Shown here one piece after another: positions 31,978 to 43,766 of a DNA stretch of 64,000 nt (the first letter of the stretch is position 1; every line of letters begins with the position of its first letter). This stretch comes from Axinella damicornis (taxonomy: Eukaryota; Porifera; Demospongiae; Axinellida; Axinellidae). Both the position numbers and the translations under genes were made by a program. Location: positions 2,123,554-2,187,553 of the forward strand of contig OZ007509.1 of NCBI GenBank assembly GCA_963931865.1, given 5' to 3'. The notes below the pieces were generated by a model. That model saw only the letters and a list, made by a program, of their open reading frames with translations, searched no databases and was not told the origin of the DNA.

Positions 31978-34659
31978 ATGGCTGACAGTGGGACAAGCAT
32001 GAGTGCAAGGAAGAGCAGCAGCTGGATTTTGTTCATCTGTGGAGATTTGAAGAATGTGCTTGCTGTTCAAGTCCACAATGTTGAGGTAGCTATAGCTACC
32101 TATAATTAAAGATTGTACTGAAATGGTAGGCTGCCCAGGGACATTGGTCTTTGTCTCTCACATGTGCTAGGTTGCATGATAGTATAATTTGCTTGGATAG
32201 TGCAATAGATATGTAGATTGTGTACATGCAGCGGTATAGCTGCATGTATTTTGTTCACCAGGCCAATTGCTACCTGCAGTATGGAACCCTCTGTAGGAGA
32301 GCACAGTTGGAGACCTGAAGTCACTCATCCAAGAGAGGTCAGGGATCCCAGCTGCTGAGCAGAAGTTGTCCGTTGGTGAGGTTCTGCTCAGCAGAGATGC
32401 ACTCAAACTTCAAGACATTCAACCGGAGCTGAAGGATGGGTCCTCTGTTACTCTAGCGCATGTCCGAGTGTGGCATCTGACCATCCAGGACAGGAGCAGC
32501 AACAAGAGCATCAGCCTAAGAGTCCCTAATCCACAGGTGGGTGATATGGCTATGCAGTCTTATATGTAGGTCCAATTAGTGAATAATTATTCTGCTTAAT
32601 TCTCATTGACCACACACATTCCCAGTGTATTACAATCCGCCAGTTGAAGTCCTTGGTCCAAGCTGCTGCAAATGTTGCTTCTTGTGAGCAGAAGCTGATC
32701 CACATGGAGGGAGGAACGTTACAGTTGCTGCATGACGAAGATGAGCTGGATGGGAGAGAGCTATATCTCCATGATTACCCAAGTGTGGATGATGATTCCA
32801 CCATCGTTTTGATGCATTTGCCTACCTGGAAAATACACGTGGAGTATCCACAGGGAAAGAGCTTCACTCTCCAAATTAGCAACCCAGAGGTGATGAGTGA
32901 GTACATTTCCATCATTGTTATTAATTGTATTCGTGAGGCCTCTGCAAGTGGGAATCTATAGCTCAGTATATCTGTAGTATCCAAGAACCTACTAGCTGTT
33001 TGGTCAGTATATCTGTATTATACAAGAACAGACATACTAGCTATAACTAGCTACATACATGTGTAAGGGTGTTGGAGTTTAGTGTAAAAACTCATAAAAG
33101 GCTGAGAACTATAAATCTAACAGCATATTATAGCTAGCTATACCCTTGCTTAGAGAACAATACTGTCCATGCATGATGTTTATTGTGAACAACTGGCCTC
33201 AATCGAGTTCATTAATTCCCATGCATATGCTATTGTTGAAGTAGTCAAATGAAAGCTACATGTGGTGAATGAGGCTAGCAAGCTTAAAGTGTGTTCATAT
33301 TTCTTGCAGACTACTCCTATGTCAGTACTCAAAACTCTCATCCAAGAGAGGACTTGGCTGCTACCCCGTCAACAAGTCCTGATGCAGTACAGAAATGCCC
33401 TTTGTCTGAATTATCGTGATGACCAGATGTGCCTGTATGTCACAGGTCTGGAAGATGAAGCCACTATCTGGCTTAAAAGGTCGTCTGGATGGCATATTTA
33501 CATCCGGATGGTGGATGGGAGCACTACCACGATCACCTTGGATAATCCTAAGGTTTGGCTGAGGCTGCAAGCGCGTTGAATTAGTACTAAGGAAGGAGTC
33601 GAAGGACTTCTTTGGTACATAATTCAGCATGCATGTGATGTATGCATGGTGCAGGTATACAAATTGCTCCCCCCCTATGCCCACACAACTCACGTATGTA
33701 CTCTGGATTCATTTATCCTCATTCCCAGTCCTATAATCTATCAGTTGTTGTTTGACAACAATCAGCTATATATTGAAGCAGAAGAAAAATATTGTAACGA
33801 GGACTGGTGTCTGGTTAATCAATACCCAATGATGATAGCTATAGTGCATAACTGGTTATGTTCCACAATTCTCTTCATGCATTGTAAATGTTGAACATGT
33901 ACAGGGAATTTCAGTGCCAGACCTGAAGGTCTTGATTGAGAAGAGTACTAAGATTCCTGCTTACGAGCAACGGCTGTCCTACAACCACACCATTCTTGAG
34001 GATATCTATCTTGACAGTCAGGAGCAAGTGAAGCAGAGGTATCTGAGGCATTACCTTGGTGTTGGAGATGAGTCTGTGCTCTGCCTGGTGAGGCTGACTG
34101 GGACAAACTTCAAAGTGTCTCTGCCCAACCCCACTCTACTCAGCTGCAATAATTGCGTCTTTTACATGAATTTTGTTTCTAATGTAAGTCAGATTGAGTG
34201 TTTGTTTAAGCTGTTAACACTAAAGCATTAGCTGAATCCAATTGTTAACCCTTTCATCTCCTTCCATCATGATACTAGCTATATATTCATATATAGGCTT
34301 TCTAATGAACACTTGACAGTTTATTGATTGAGAAAGTCAACTACTAGATTTTTGTCCATGTATAAGTCAGTGTGATGGGCAGAGTTAATATCTCTCAACT
34401 GTTTGAGAATACAAATTTGTCCCTGTAGCTACCTGTGAAAGTGTTAGCTAACCCATAGCCAAGTTACAAGCAACAAAATACACATTTCTACCCACAGGAC
34501 GTCTCATTGCAGGCATTCAATGATCTACTCCTGCAGAAAACACATCATCAGTATAAGAGTTTACATGCCGGTTACGGAGCTTGGAACCTGTCCATCATTA
34601 AGGAATATAATTGGTGTCGTTATGAACATAGGAATGGTACTAGTTTTAACCTTTCATGA
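31978..34659 (+). CDS. multi-ubiquitin-like-domain protein, gene 1
   Basis: Six exons, all joined in phase 0: 31978-32085, 32297-32536, 32626-32889, 33310-33552, 33905-34183, 34498-34659; 431 residues. The protein is a chain of about five ubiquitin-like folds. In each, a beta-1/beta-2 hairpin (for example WILFICGDLKNVLAVQV) precedes an intron, then helix 1 and the rest follow (TVGDLKSLIQERSGIPAAEQ, compare ubiquitin [20 protein letters not shown]). Domain starts: about residues 15, 102, 192, 271 and 360. The last is weakly conserved. No domain ends in Gly-Gly, so conjugation or polyubiquitin-style processing is unlikely. No signal peptide or membrane segment is seen. Function unknown; perhaps a ubiquitin-mimicking adaptor. 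It starts 189 bp after hexokinase. The start at MADSGTSMS has an alternative Met at position 8. Confidence 0.8.
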
Positions 34660-34759
34660 TAATGAGTAGCTACATTCTAATCCTGCTAGTGTCATAGCTA
34701 CCAGTACGAACTGCATTTGTGGAGATTTTGAACGATCGTTGAATTCTTGTAGCTTATAG

Positions 34760-34801
34760 CATAGATAATAGAATACTCACGTGAGTATTCTATTATCTAT
34801 G
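34760..34801. mobile_element. 42-bp palindrome, CATAGATAATA family
   Basis: Perfect palindrome with arms CATAGATAATAGAATACTCAC and the 7-bp flanking repeat CTTATAG (34753-34759 and 34802-34808). Confidence 0.8.
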
Positions 34802-34985
34802 CTTATAGCTAGCTAGCTATAATATATCTAAAGACAATAACTTGTGGATTTCATGTATGGAGTAGTTACACAGGCTGCAAGTTTAAATTTATGGTATGCA
34901 CAATGTGCTTTGATCTTTTGAACTTAGCTGATTATTCGGGTCTCTAAAATCCAATAGACACTTCATCATACCCACAGACTAAGCT

Positions 34986-35188
34986 GGTTATTGCACTCAA
35001 GCCGGTCTCTTAGGCTAGCTGTGCAGAGACCTTCGGGATGCAACTATAATCACCTCAGGCTTTGCCCTCGGTGACTATGTAGCTAGGTAGCTACGTAGCT
35101 AGCTACCTACATAGTCACCAAGCTATAGCTAGCACATAATTAATCCCTCAGGTTGCTAAGAGGCATACATCTACTGAGTGCAATAACC
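34986..35188. mobile_element. MITE-like inverted repeat
   Basis: Ends GGTTATTGCACTCA / TGAGTGCAATAACC, with a central palindrome GGTGACTATGTAGCTAGGTA / complement at about 35069-35119. No coding capacity. Confidence 0.7.
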
Positions 35189-35355
35189 TATATAGCTGCA
35201 CGTACACACAGCAGGTGAACACCCATCTGCCATATTATGGTTTCTGTGGCTGAATTCATGACTTTGGGGGCATGCAGCCCCATACCATAATCATTTATAT
35301 GCCATGCATGAATGAAGAAAATGGCTGACAGTAGCTACGTAGTAGGCAGACAAGC

Positions 35356-38300
35356 ATGAGTGCGAGGAAGAGCAGCAGCTGGATTTTGTTCATCTGTGGA
35401 GATTTGGGGAATGTGCTTGCTGTTCAAGTCGACAATGTTGAGGTCATGACGTTCATATGTAGAGCATGACTGCATGTGCATCATAGCTGCTAGCTAGCTA
35501 TAGCTATAGGCATGCCATGGAAATGACCTGGAGATGACCTTATAATTGCACGTAGGTTGGAGATTAAACTACTGAATTCATAATATCACTCAACCCTTTA
35601 GGGGCTTGAGGGGGGGGGGGGGGGGGGGTTATGTATTTACCATGGAGAAGTGGTGGGCTGCTCAAGGGCATTGGGTTAGTAGATGTAGCTATACGTAGCA
35701 ATTGCTACAGACATTTAGCTAACTAAATCACATGCAGTAGCTATAACAGCTGCGGTTCACCAGGCCAATAATTCCTCTGTAGGAGAGCACGGTTGGAGAC
35801 TTGAAGTCACTCATCCAAGAGAGGTCAGGGATCCCAGCTGCTGAGCAGAAGTTGTCCGTTGGGGAGGTTCTGCTCAGTAGAGATGCACTCAAACTTCAAG
35901 ATGTCCAACCGGAGCTGAAGGATGGGTCCTCTGTTACTCTTGTGCATGTCCAAGTGTGGCATCTGACCATCCAGGACAGGAGCAGCAACAAGAGCATCAG
36001 CCTAAAGGTTGCATACCCCCAGGTAGCTATGAAGAAACAGTTACCTTGCGTAGTTACTTATGTACCAGGATTACTGTGCTGGTGTGGTGGTATCAGTATA
36101 TAACCTATCCTCATTCCCATGCAGTAGCTGCTATAGTGGAAAGGCCTGCATGATATACATGTAACATGGGGCCCGGGACAGAAAGATGGAGATGGTTTAT
36201 TTGAGACCTTTGTCAGACGGTGTGCGCACAAAATTATTGTCCTTTTTGTTTGGCTTTGGATTTCACAGGATGCTACCATCACACACTTGAAGCACTTGGT
36301 CCAAGTTGCCACAAAAGTTGTCCCTTATGAGCAGAAGCTGATCCACATGGAGGAAGGCACATTACAGTTGCTGCTTGAGGAAGAAGAGCCAGGTCGGAGA
36401 GAGATTCACCTCCACGACTATCCAGGTCTTGGTGATGGCTCCACCATCATTTTGATGCACCAGCCTACTTGGAAACTATATGTAGAGTATCCACAGGGGA
36501 AGAGCTTCGCCCTCCAAGTTAGCAACCCCGAGGTGTGTACATTTCCATCAGTATTGTAGAAACCTTAATGCATAGTGGCCATAGCTCACATTACTGCACA
36601 TGCATACCGTGTTGCTTGCTTGATCCAAAATCAGAATGCATGTAAAACTGCAAGATATCAAGTCACGTGATATTTTGCAGTTTTGCATTCTGATTTTGGT
36701 TCAAGCAAGTAGCTAGCTAACGTGAAAAACACAGTAGCATAATTATTCTGAACAGCTAAGCCCCACGCTCCACCTAGTCTCACAGGCCAGCCCATTTCCA
36801 CACTGGCAGGGAGGGAGGGAAGTGCAGAAGTGGGCTGCAGCTAGCCCGCGAGTTATCAAGCTTTTGTTGAAGTATGCAAATGAAATGGTGGGCAAGGCTA
36901 GTAAACCTTATTCCTTTGCAGACTACCCCTGTGTCATCACTGAAAAATTTGATCCAAGAGAGAACTGGGCTGCTTCCCCGCAAGCAAGCCCTGAATCGCT
37001 ACCGTAGGAAAAGGTTTGTAAAATCCAATTCCTGGCACTTCCAAGACCTCTACTTCCCACTGGATGACGACCAGATGATGTTGTGTCAGTGTCCTCTGGA
37101 AGACAAGGCCACTATCAGGCTTGAGAGGTTCTCCGGATGGCATATTTACATCCGGATGGTGGATGGGAGCACTACCATGATCACCTTAGATAATCCTGAG
37201 GTATGGTATAGTTCTAGTGTTGTTCTCAGGCTCTCCTGCGCGATGGAAAAAATTCGGGAAAAAAGGGTATTTGGCACATGAGAAATGTCACAGGTAGACA
37301 GAACTTAATTGTGTGTGGGCTCTATCTACCCTGACGTCACTCACATGATCCCAGGCCGCCCCCCACTTTTTCTGTACTGTAAGCGATGAAAAGCTGAGCG
37401 GGTGCCTGGGAATGAGGCTAGTATACAGTTCATTGGCTGCAGGGTTTGGTATAATGGCTCCCTCTAGATCAGAGTCTGTTTCAGCATATGTGCTGAAGTA
37501 CTTCCTGTCCTACCTTACTAGGTTTTGTTGAACAACAATATCTCAATGAGGATCAGAACCAGGGATAGTGTTAGTGCTGTGATATTGCTCCTGGAATCAA
37601 CACTGATTATTGGGGGTCGAATAATTGCCAATTATCCGATTATTGGTCAAAATTTGTGGAGGCATAATATATGTATGTAGTGATGCTTCGTTGAGTTCAA
37701 AATACGTACATACCACCAAGTATTACAAACATACACATACGGTGAGTTCCTACGATATAATAGTACACCATGAATACACAATAGTATAGTTTACTACAAG
37801 TTTATATTGCATATCACCATTTTCTGTTCCCTTTATTGTGCTCGCTAACATACTCACAAGCAGATTTCAATAATTGATATCTTAATTTTACCACCAATTA
37901 TTGATCTAAGATCTTTATATTGATCAATTATTCAATTAATTGATTATTGGTCACAGCTCTAGATAGTGTTAGCTGGTAGTTAACTATGGATGTGAAGCAT
38001 TATGGTAGCCAGTGCACACATCTTACTAGGTATGGAAATATCATGTTGAAAGTGTTCAAAATAGAGTATTGTACATGTACAGGAGGTTTCGGTGCCAGAC
38101 TTGAAGGTCTTGATTGAGAAGACTACAAAGATTCCTGCTTACGAGCAACGGCTGTCCTACAACCACACCATTCTTGAGGATATCTATCTTGACAGTCAGG
38201 AGCAAGTGAAGCCGATGTATCTGAAGCATTACCTTGGTGTTGGAGACGAGTCTGTGCTCTGCCTGGTGAGGCTGACCGGGAAGAACTTCAAAGTAACTCT

Positions 38301-38793
38301 ACCTGGTTGCAGTTGGGCCTTTTACATGAATTTTGTTTCTAATGTAAGTCAGATTGAGTGTTTTAAAAGCGTTAGCTGAATTTAGGAATACCGTTAAGCA
38401 GTTGAGAGATATAATGCCTCACATCACACTAACTTAGCTATACGTGGACAAAAATCTACTAGTTGACACAAACTATCAAGTGTTCATTAGAAAGCCTAGT
38501 ATGAAGATGCTGAAGTGACAGCTCTGTCCCTATCCTGTGACCCTCAAGTAATATTGCTAAAACAACAATATACATTTCTACAGGACGTCTCATTAGAGGA
38601 ACTCAAGGATCTACTCCTGCAGAAAATACATCATCAGTATAACAGATTTCTAATCACATACAGTATGTCAGGTGGTTACACTACATCATGTGATTACTGC
38701 TTGTCTGGACCCGGCAACTATAATCGTTGGATAGAAAGTAATTGGTCTTCTATTGCTGAGAATGGCACGGTGCTGAAACTTCTTGATTCATAA
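35356..38793 (+). CDS. multi-ubiquitin-like-domain protein, gene 2
   Basis: Exons 35356-35442, 35783-36022, 36269-36532, 36922-37200, 38083-38343, 38584-38793, all phase 0; 446 residues. Same five-domain layout as gene 1. The upstream ATG used in gene 1 is followed here by an in-frame stop, so the start is the inner Met (MSARKSSSW). Exon 2 is nearly identical to gene 1, whereas exons 3 and 4 differ clearly (DATITHLKHLVQVATKVV against CITIRQLKSLVQAAANVA). Exon 4 is 12 codons longer, with a basic RYRRKRF insert. The first donor is GTCATG, a weak site shared with gene 4. The end carries a longer fifth domain (SGPGNYNRWIESNWSS). No Gly-Gly end. Function unknown. Confidence 0.78.
36612..36711. repeat. 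100-bp palindrome in intron 3 of gene 2
   Basis: GCTTGCTTGATCCAAAATCA ... and its near-complement TGATTTTGGTTCAAGCAAG around a TCACGTGA centre. A degraded copy lies at about 47070-47165 in gene 4, so the insertion predates the large duplication. Confidence 0.75.
37349..37422. mobile_element. TAGCC-family MITE in gene 2, intron 4
   Basis: Arms CCCAGGCCGCCCCCCACTTT and GGGTGCCTGGGAATGAGGCTA, with GCGATGAAAAGCTGAGCG inside. The left tip is worn. The same insertion is present in gene 4 at about 47788-47860. Confidence 0.65.
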
Positions 38794-38949
38794 GTTAGTT
38801 CTGCATTATTGTACATGTAGTCTTGTATCATAATATGGAATCTGTTAGTAATTTTGCAGGACAGCAACTGTCAGTTGTGGGACTCTTGTATGTGAGTACG
38901 TCCAGTATGGTTATACATTTTCTACACATGTATATACACACTCATGTGT

Positions 38950-38982
38950 GAGCATACACACACACATCATGCACACACACAT

Positions 38983-39052
<70 letters not shown>

Positions 39053-39068
39053 CACACACATAAACACA

Positions 39069-39112
<44 letters not shown>
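38950..39112. repeat. AC microsatellite
   Basis: Long (AC)n with AACAC interruptions downstream of gene 2. The equivalent tract after gene 4 is at 49311-49361. Confidence 0.9.
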
Positions 39113-39114
<2 letters not shown>

Positions 39115-39306
39115 TGCTTGGCATGCACACACACTCCTTGCACACACCATAAACACAAATGTGTGGTATCAGTTGGGAATTCTACAAAAGGAGGTTAGAG
39201 TAGTGATGCAGCTGTACCTTGTTAGTAAGTTGTTACATATCTGCATGGTGTCCTAATGTGTTAAGAGAGTTTCAGGCAGTCTACATAACATCGTACGTAC
39301 ACACTA

Positions 39307-39684
39307 TCACTTTGGTATGTAGCTGGTGGGGGAGGTGGGCCTGTGCTGGATAACGTCCACGAGGGTAGGGGTGGAGATGCGGTTCCTGTTGAGCTTCCGG
39401 AGCCCTCTGGCTCCAAGAGGAGCTGTGATGGCCTCCATGGTGCGCTGGTGGTAGAGCTTCCTCTTCCAGCTGAGGGCCAGGGCGGCCGCCTCTGTCTGCT
39501 CACTGTCCTCGGGTGGGTTCAGACCCTGAGAGTGTGGGGTGGAAGGGGAGAAAGCTAATAGGTATGAAGTGTATTTCCTTCTAGAGGACCCCTTTACACG
39601 TATGTCTGACAATGAGGAGGCCGTGCATGTGGTTATTCACCTTCATGCAAGCAGATTCAGCGGCCTGAACAGTCTTGATGACTG
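39307..39684 (-). pseudogene. truncated copy of the vinculin 3' end
   Basis: 39307-39525 copies the last vinculin exon (49566-49784), including the acceptor and the stop, with few changes. 39641-39684 copies the 3' part of the penultimate exon and then stops abruptly, continuing into hexokinase sequence. With no promoter or upstream exons it cannot make vinculin. It is the right end of the left duplication copy. Confidence 0.9.
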
Positions 39685-39812
39685 GGGCAATGAATGAGCT
39701 GGCTCCCGGTAACCACATTCTCATGACTCCGTCTGAGGATGGCTCAGGGCGGGGGGCGGCCATTGTGGCAGCTGTTGCATCAAGACTGAGGGACGCGGGG
39801 GAATTCAAGTGA
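39685..39812 (+). pseudogene. orphan copy of the last hexokinase exon
   Basis: 128 bp matching 31661-31788 almost base for base, including the [10 protein letters not shown] motif and the TGA. It lacks the first eight bases of the exon and its splice acceptor. It is joined directly to a vinculin fragment. Confidence 0.92.
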
Positions 39813-39979
39813 CCACAACCACAACTGCAGCTAGAAATTTTAATTCCGAGTTTAGCCTAGCAAGAATTGTGTGATACAATGACATTGTAGTCCCTAGTTT
39901 TATTTCTTATTTTTGCCAGATTATGTTGAAGCAAATTCATGACTTTGGGGGCAACCCCACACACTCTCATGAGAAGAAA

Positions 39980-42900
39980 ATGGCTGACAGTGGGACAAGC
40001 ATGAGTGTGAGGAAGGGCAGCAGCTGGATTTTGTTCATCTGTGGAGATTTGAAGAATGTGCTTGCTGTTCAAGTCAACAATGTCGAGGTAGCTAGCTAGC
40101 TAGCCTAGTAATTTCACAAAGAACAGCTGTGTACATGCATAGAGATGACTGCCTCGAACTCTTACCCGGGCTTGGTTTGCATGCACTATAAATTGAGCCA
40201 CTGAATGCTAATATTGTACAAATGGTGGGCTGCCCAGGGACATTGGTCTTTGTCTCTCACATGTGCTAGGTTACATGATTGTAGTATAATTATGCTTATA
40301 GCTATTGCTAGCCTCGTTCCCAGGCACTCAGTATAATTGAGCATGCGCCTGGGAACAAGGCTGAGCTAGATAATGCACCAGTAGCTGCTACATGTATTTT
40401 GTTCACGAGGCCAATTGCTATGGTATGAAACCCTCTGTAGGAGAGCACGGTTGGAGACCTGAAGTCACTCATCCAAGAGAGGTCAGGGATCCCAGCTGCT
40501 GAGCAGAAGTTGTTCCTCGGAAAGTTACTGATCAGCAGAGATGCACTCAAACTTCAAGATGTCCAACCGGAGCTGAAGGATGGGTCCTCTGTCACTCTTG
40601 CGCATGTCCAAGTGTGGCATCTGACCATCCAGGACAGGAGCAACAACAAGAGCATCAGCCTAAGAGTCCCAAATCCACAGGTGGGTGATATATTTGCAGT
40701 CTATACGCTTATCCAATTTGTGAATAGTTATTCTGCTTCGATTCATATACACCACACACTCTCAGTGTGTTACCATCCGCCAGTTGAAGTCCTTGGTCCA
40801 AGCTGCTGCAAATGTTGCCTCTTGTGAGCAGAAGCTGATCCTCATGGAGGGAGGAACATTGCAGTTGCTGCATGACGAAGCAGAACTGTGCGAATATTGG
40901 AAGGAGCTATACCTCCATGATTACCCAAGTCTCGGTGATGGTTCTACCATCATTTTGATGCGTTTGTGTACCTGGAAGATAGAAGTGCAGTATTCACAGG
41001 GATTGAACTTCACCCTCCAAATTAGCAACCCAGAGGTATGTAATTTCTATTCCCTGGGCCAATATAAATAAGGAAAAGTCTAAAACATAATTAGTTTTGT
41101 TTGTGAGCCTCGTGTGCATGTTTGGGGTCTGGGAATGAGACTTGGGATGCCCAAGAATCTAAGCTATTTGATTATGTAATTCAAAGTATAGATACCGTAT
41201 ATAGTATTCGCGTTATAACATCTATGACCCCAGTAGGGTCACATCGACCCCCCATGACTAGGGCACATGCATGCAGGTTAATGTATTTAGCAGCTGTGTG
41301 TGTGTGTGTGGGTGCTTTGTGTGTGGCAAGCAGCTGTGCTTATAATAATTTGTGTTTAAGTAGCTAGTATTCATGAAGCAAATTTAATAATAACTTTGCA
41401 TGCAGTGGCATTATAAATACTGGTATCCCAGCATGTACCCTACAGCAATGTCATGCAGGCTGCCCCTGCACGATAACTGAGCTATCTCATGCTTCAAGGT
41501 GCTCCATAATTATCTGTGGAACATAATATTGCTATTTAGCTAAGACAATGCATGACGTTGTGACAGTTAGTCTCAGCCAAGGTCATTCCCATGGCATACA
41601 TACATTTTGCTTTTGTTGGAGTATGCGCATGTGACAATCGAGAGTAGAAATCAGTCCTTATATTCCATATGTACATGTACCTTCAACTTGTAAAGGAAGT
41701 TGACAAGGTTTCAGCAAGTGGCTCATAGAGATCAGAGATCACTAGAGTGGCAAATTTAAGTTTGAGATTGATTAGTCTTTGTTCCCAGATCAAATCACAG
41801 TGCGTATATCACTTCCACGCTGGGTCTGGGACCGAGACTATAGGTAGACTAATAATTAGGACTGATATCTACTCTTGACTGTTGCAAATTAAAGCTATGT
41901 TGTACTGTAGTGTGTAGGAGGTTGAAAGGCACAGGCTGTGGTTTATATTCCGAAGCCATGCAGCCGTGCAACAGCTGTGGGTTTATAGAAATTTGAATTA
42001 GAGCATGATGACTCAGCGTTTATGGAAATTAGACCATGGCTCAGCGCATTCTGGATTGAGTTGTTGGAGCGTGCTAATCCAGGTAGCTATAGTACAAACC
42101 AGTTAGACTAAGCCCTTTTGTGGATTATAGGAAATCCCACTCAAGGCTGTTCATTTAGACCACTCCGCTGCGCAAGACCACTCGGCTGCGCCTCGTGCAT
42201 GGTCTATATAAACAGCCTCTCGTGGTTATTTCCCATAAACCACTCAAGGCCATAGTCTAACTATAACGTGGATGAGACTGGTGATTTTGTATGTGTTCAT
42301 TTTTCTTGCAGACTACTCCTATGTCAGTACTCAAAACTCTCATCCAAGAGAGGACTGGGCTTCTACCCCATCAGCAAGAACTGACTACACCTACTTCTGC
42401 AGGTTATCATGACGACCAAATGTGCCTATATCTTCTGAAAGACAAGGCCACCATCCGGCTTGTTAAGAAGATAGGGTTCTCCGGATGGCACATTTACATC
42501 CGGATGGTGGATGGGAGCACTACCACGATCACCTTAGATCATCCTAAGGTATGGTATAGTTCACAGGCTGCATGGGATTGAATTGGTATTAGCTATGGCT
42601 AGGACTCCTTTTCCGCGTTCAGCATGCATGCATGTGGTGTATGGTGCAGGCATAGCCTGCCTCCTTATGCCCCACACAGTTCAACTCATGCTTGGCGAAC
42701 TTGTCCTACTTACATTTTATTGCTGAGCGTCTCAGCATGAGGCAACTAATCATGCAGTGTAGTCACATGGCATTTGTATACCCGGGTAATTATGTTGTAT
42801 ATGAAGCTAATTAATTATTCATGAGTTAATTAACTAATATCTCTATTATTTCCACATGATTACTCCCACAGTGCACGTAAACAGTTGCTCTCGAAATGCT

Positions 42901-43731
42901 ACAGCAATATGCCGGTGCCCTGACTGTCCCAGACTTGCAGCACTATCCGCGTTAAGAGTATATACGCCAGCTCATGGTCAACCTAGCTCCTGTCTCTGTC
43001 ATCAGATCGAATGCACACCGTATGCGGCGTGTACGTGTGTGAGGATCTAGGACTCCGGACACACGCGTCATTATTCAGAAAAGCGAGAAGGCAGCTGCCT
43101 CCTCTGCCTCAATGCTAGCTATGCCCTTGGCTTACTTTGAGCATAAGTAGGCAAATTTTGGGCATAATTTTAGGTACAATTTTGAGCATGCATAATGCAA
43201 TAGCGTAATGGGTGAAAATTATCCACCCAACCCTTGTCTAAGATCCATACTGCACTCACTGACATGGACGTGCGTCGGTATGAACACGTGCCAGAGCCCG
43301 TGTACACCCGTACTTTTAGTTCCTGAACGTAACTGAAGTTGTGCACATATATGTATATTATATAATACTAGTGCATACGTGAATGCACGCAGAAGAGCCT
43401 CGCGGGAAGCGAGTTAGTAGTTGCTGTAAGACCAACTATCTGGCAATCCCAGGAATAGAGATTGTCATGTTTATGTATTCACAGCCTGGTACATGGTAAG
43501 TATATTCATGTGACTCATCTGTGGCCGGGTAAGTATATTCACGACACCCATAATCATTTTTGGAGCTACAACTCTGTATTATAAGTAGCAGCAGACACCA
43601 TAATATTGTAAGGACGACATTCGCTGCGTTAGTGCCCACGCGCACTTGTGAGAGTTCACCCCGCGCACTTGCCTTGCACAGTGACAGTGCGTATGAGTGA
43701 CGTCCTTATTGCATTCCTGAGCGTTACAAAC

Positions 43732-43766
<35 letters not shown>

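Larger units (their letters stand above)
34660..35355. other. spacer between ubiquitin-like genes 1 and 2
   Basis: No gene. It holds two inverted-repeat elements (34760-34801 and 34986-35188) and many TAGCTAGC runs. The 120 bp before gene 2 resemble the leader of gene 1 (TTCATGACTTTGGGGGC), so promoter DNA was duplicated with the genes. Confidence 0.6.
31661..39684. repeat. large tandem duplication, left copy
   Basis: About 8.0 kb starting inside the last hexokinase exon. It carries ubiquitin-like genes 1 and 2 and ends inside a broken copy of the penultimate vinculin exon. It corresponds segment by segment to 39685-49967. Confidence 0.85.

Noticed and set aside
39261..39558. Plus- and minus-strand frames around the vinculin-like exon copy as a new gene
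   Set aside because: The sequence is a copied vinculin last exon without upstream exons or promoter.
42856..43050. Cys-rich 64-residue frame in gene 3, intron 4
   Set aside because: Short, no recognisable domain, and inside a spliced intron. Kept only as unexplained DNA.
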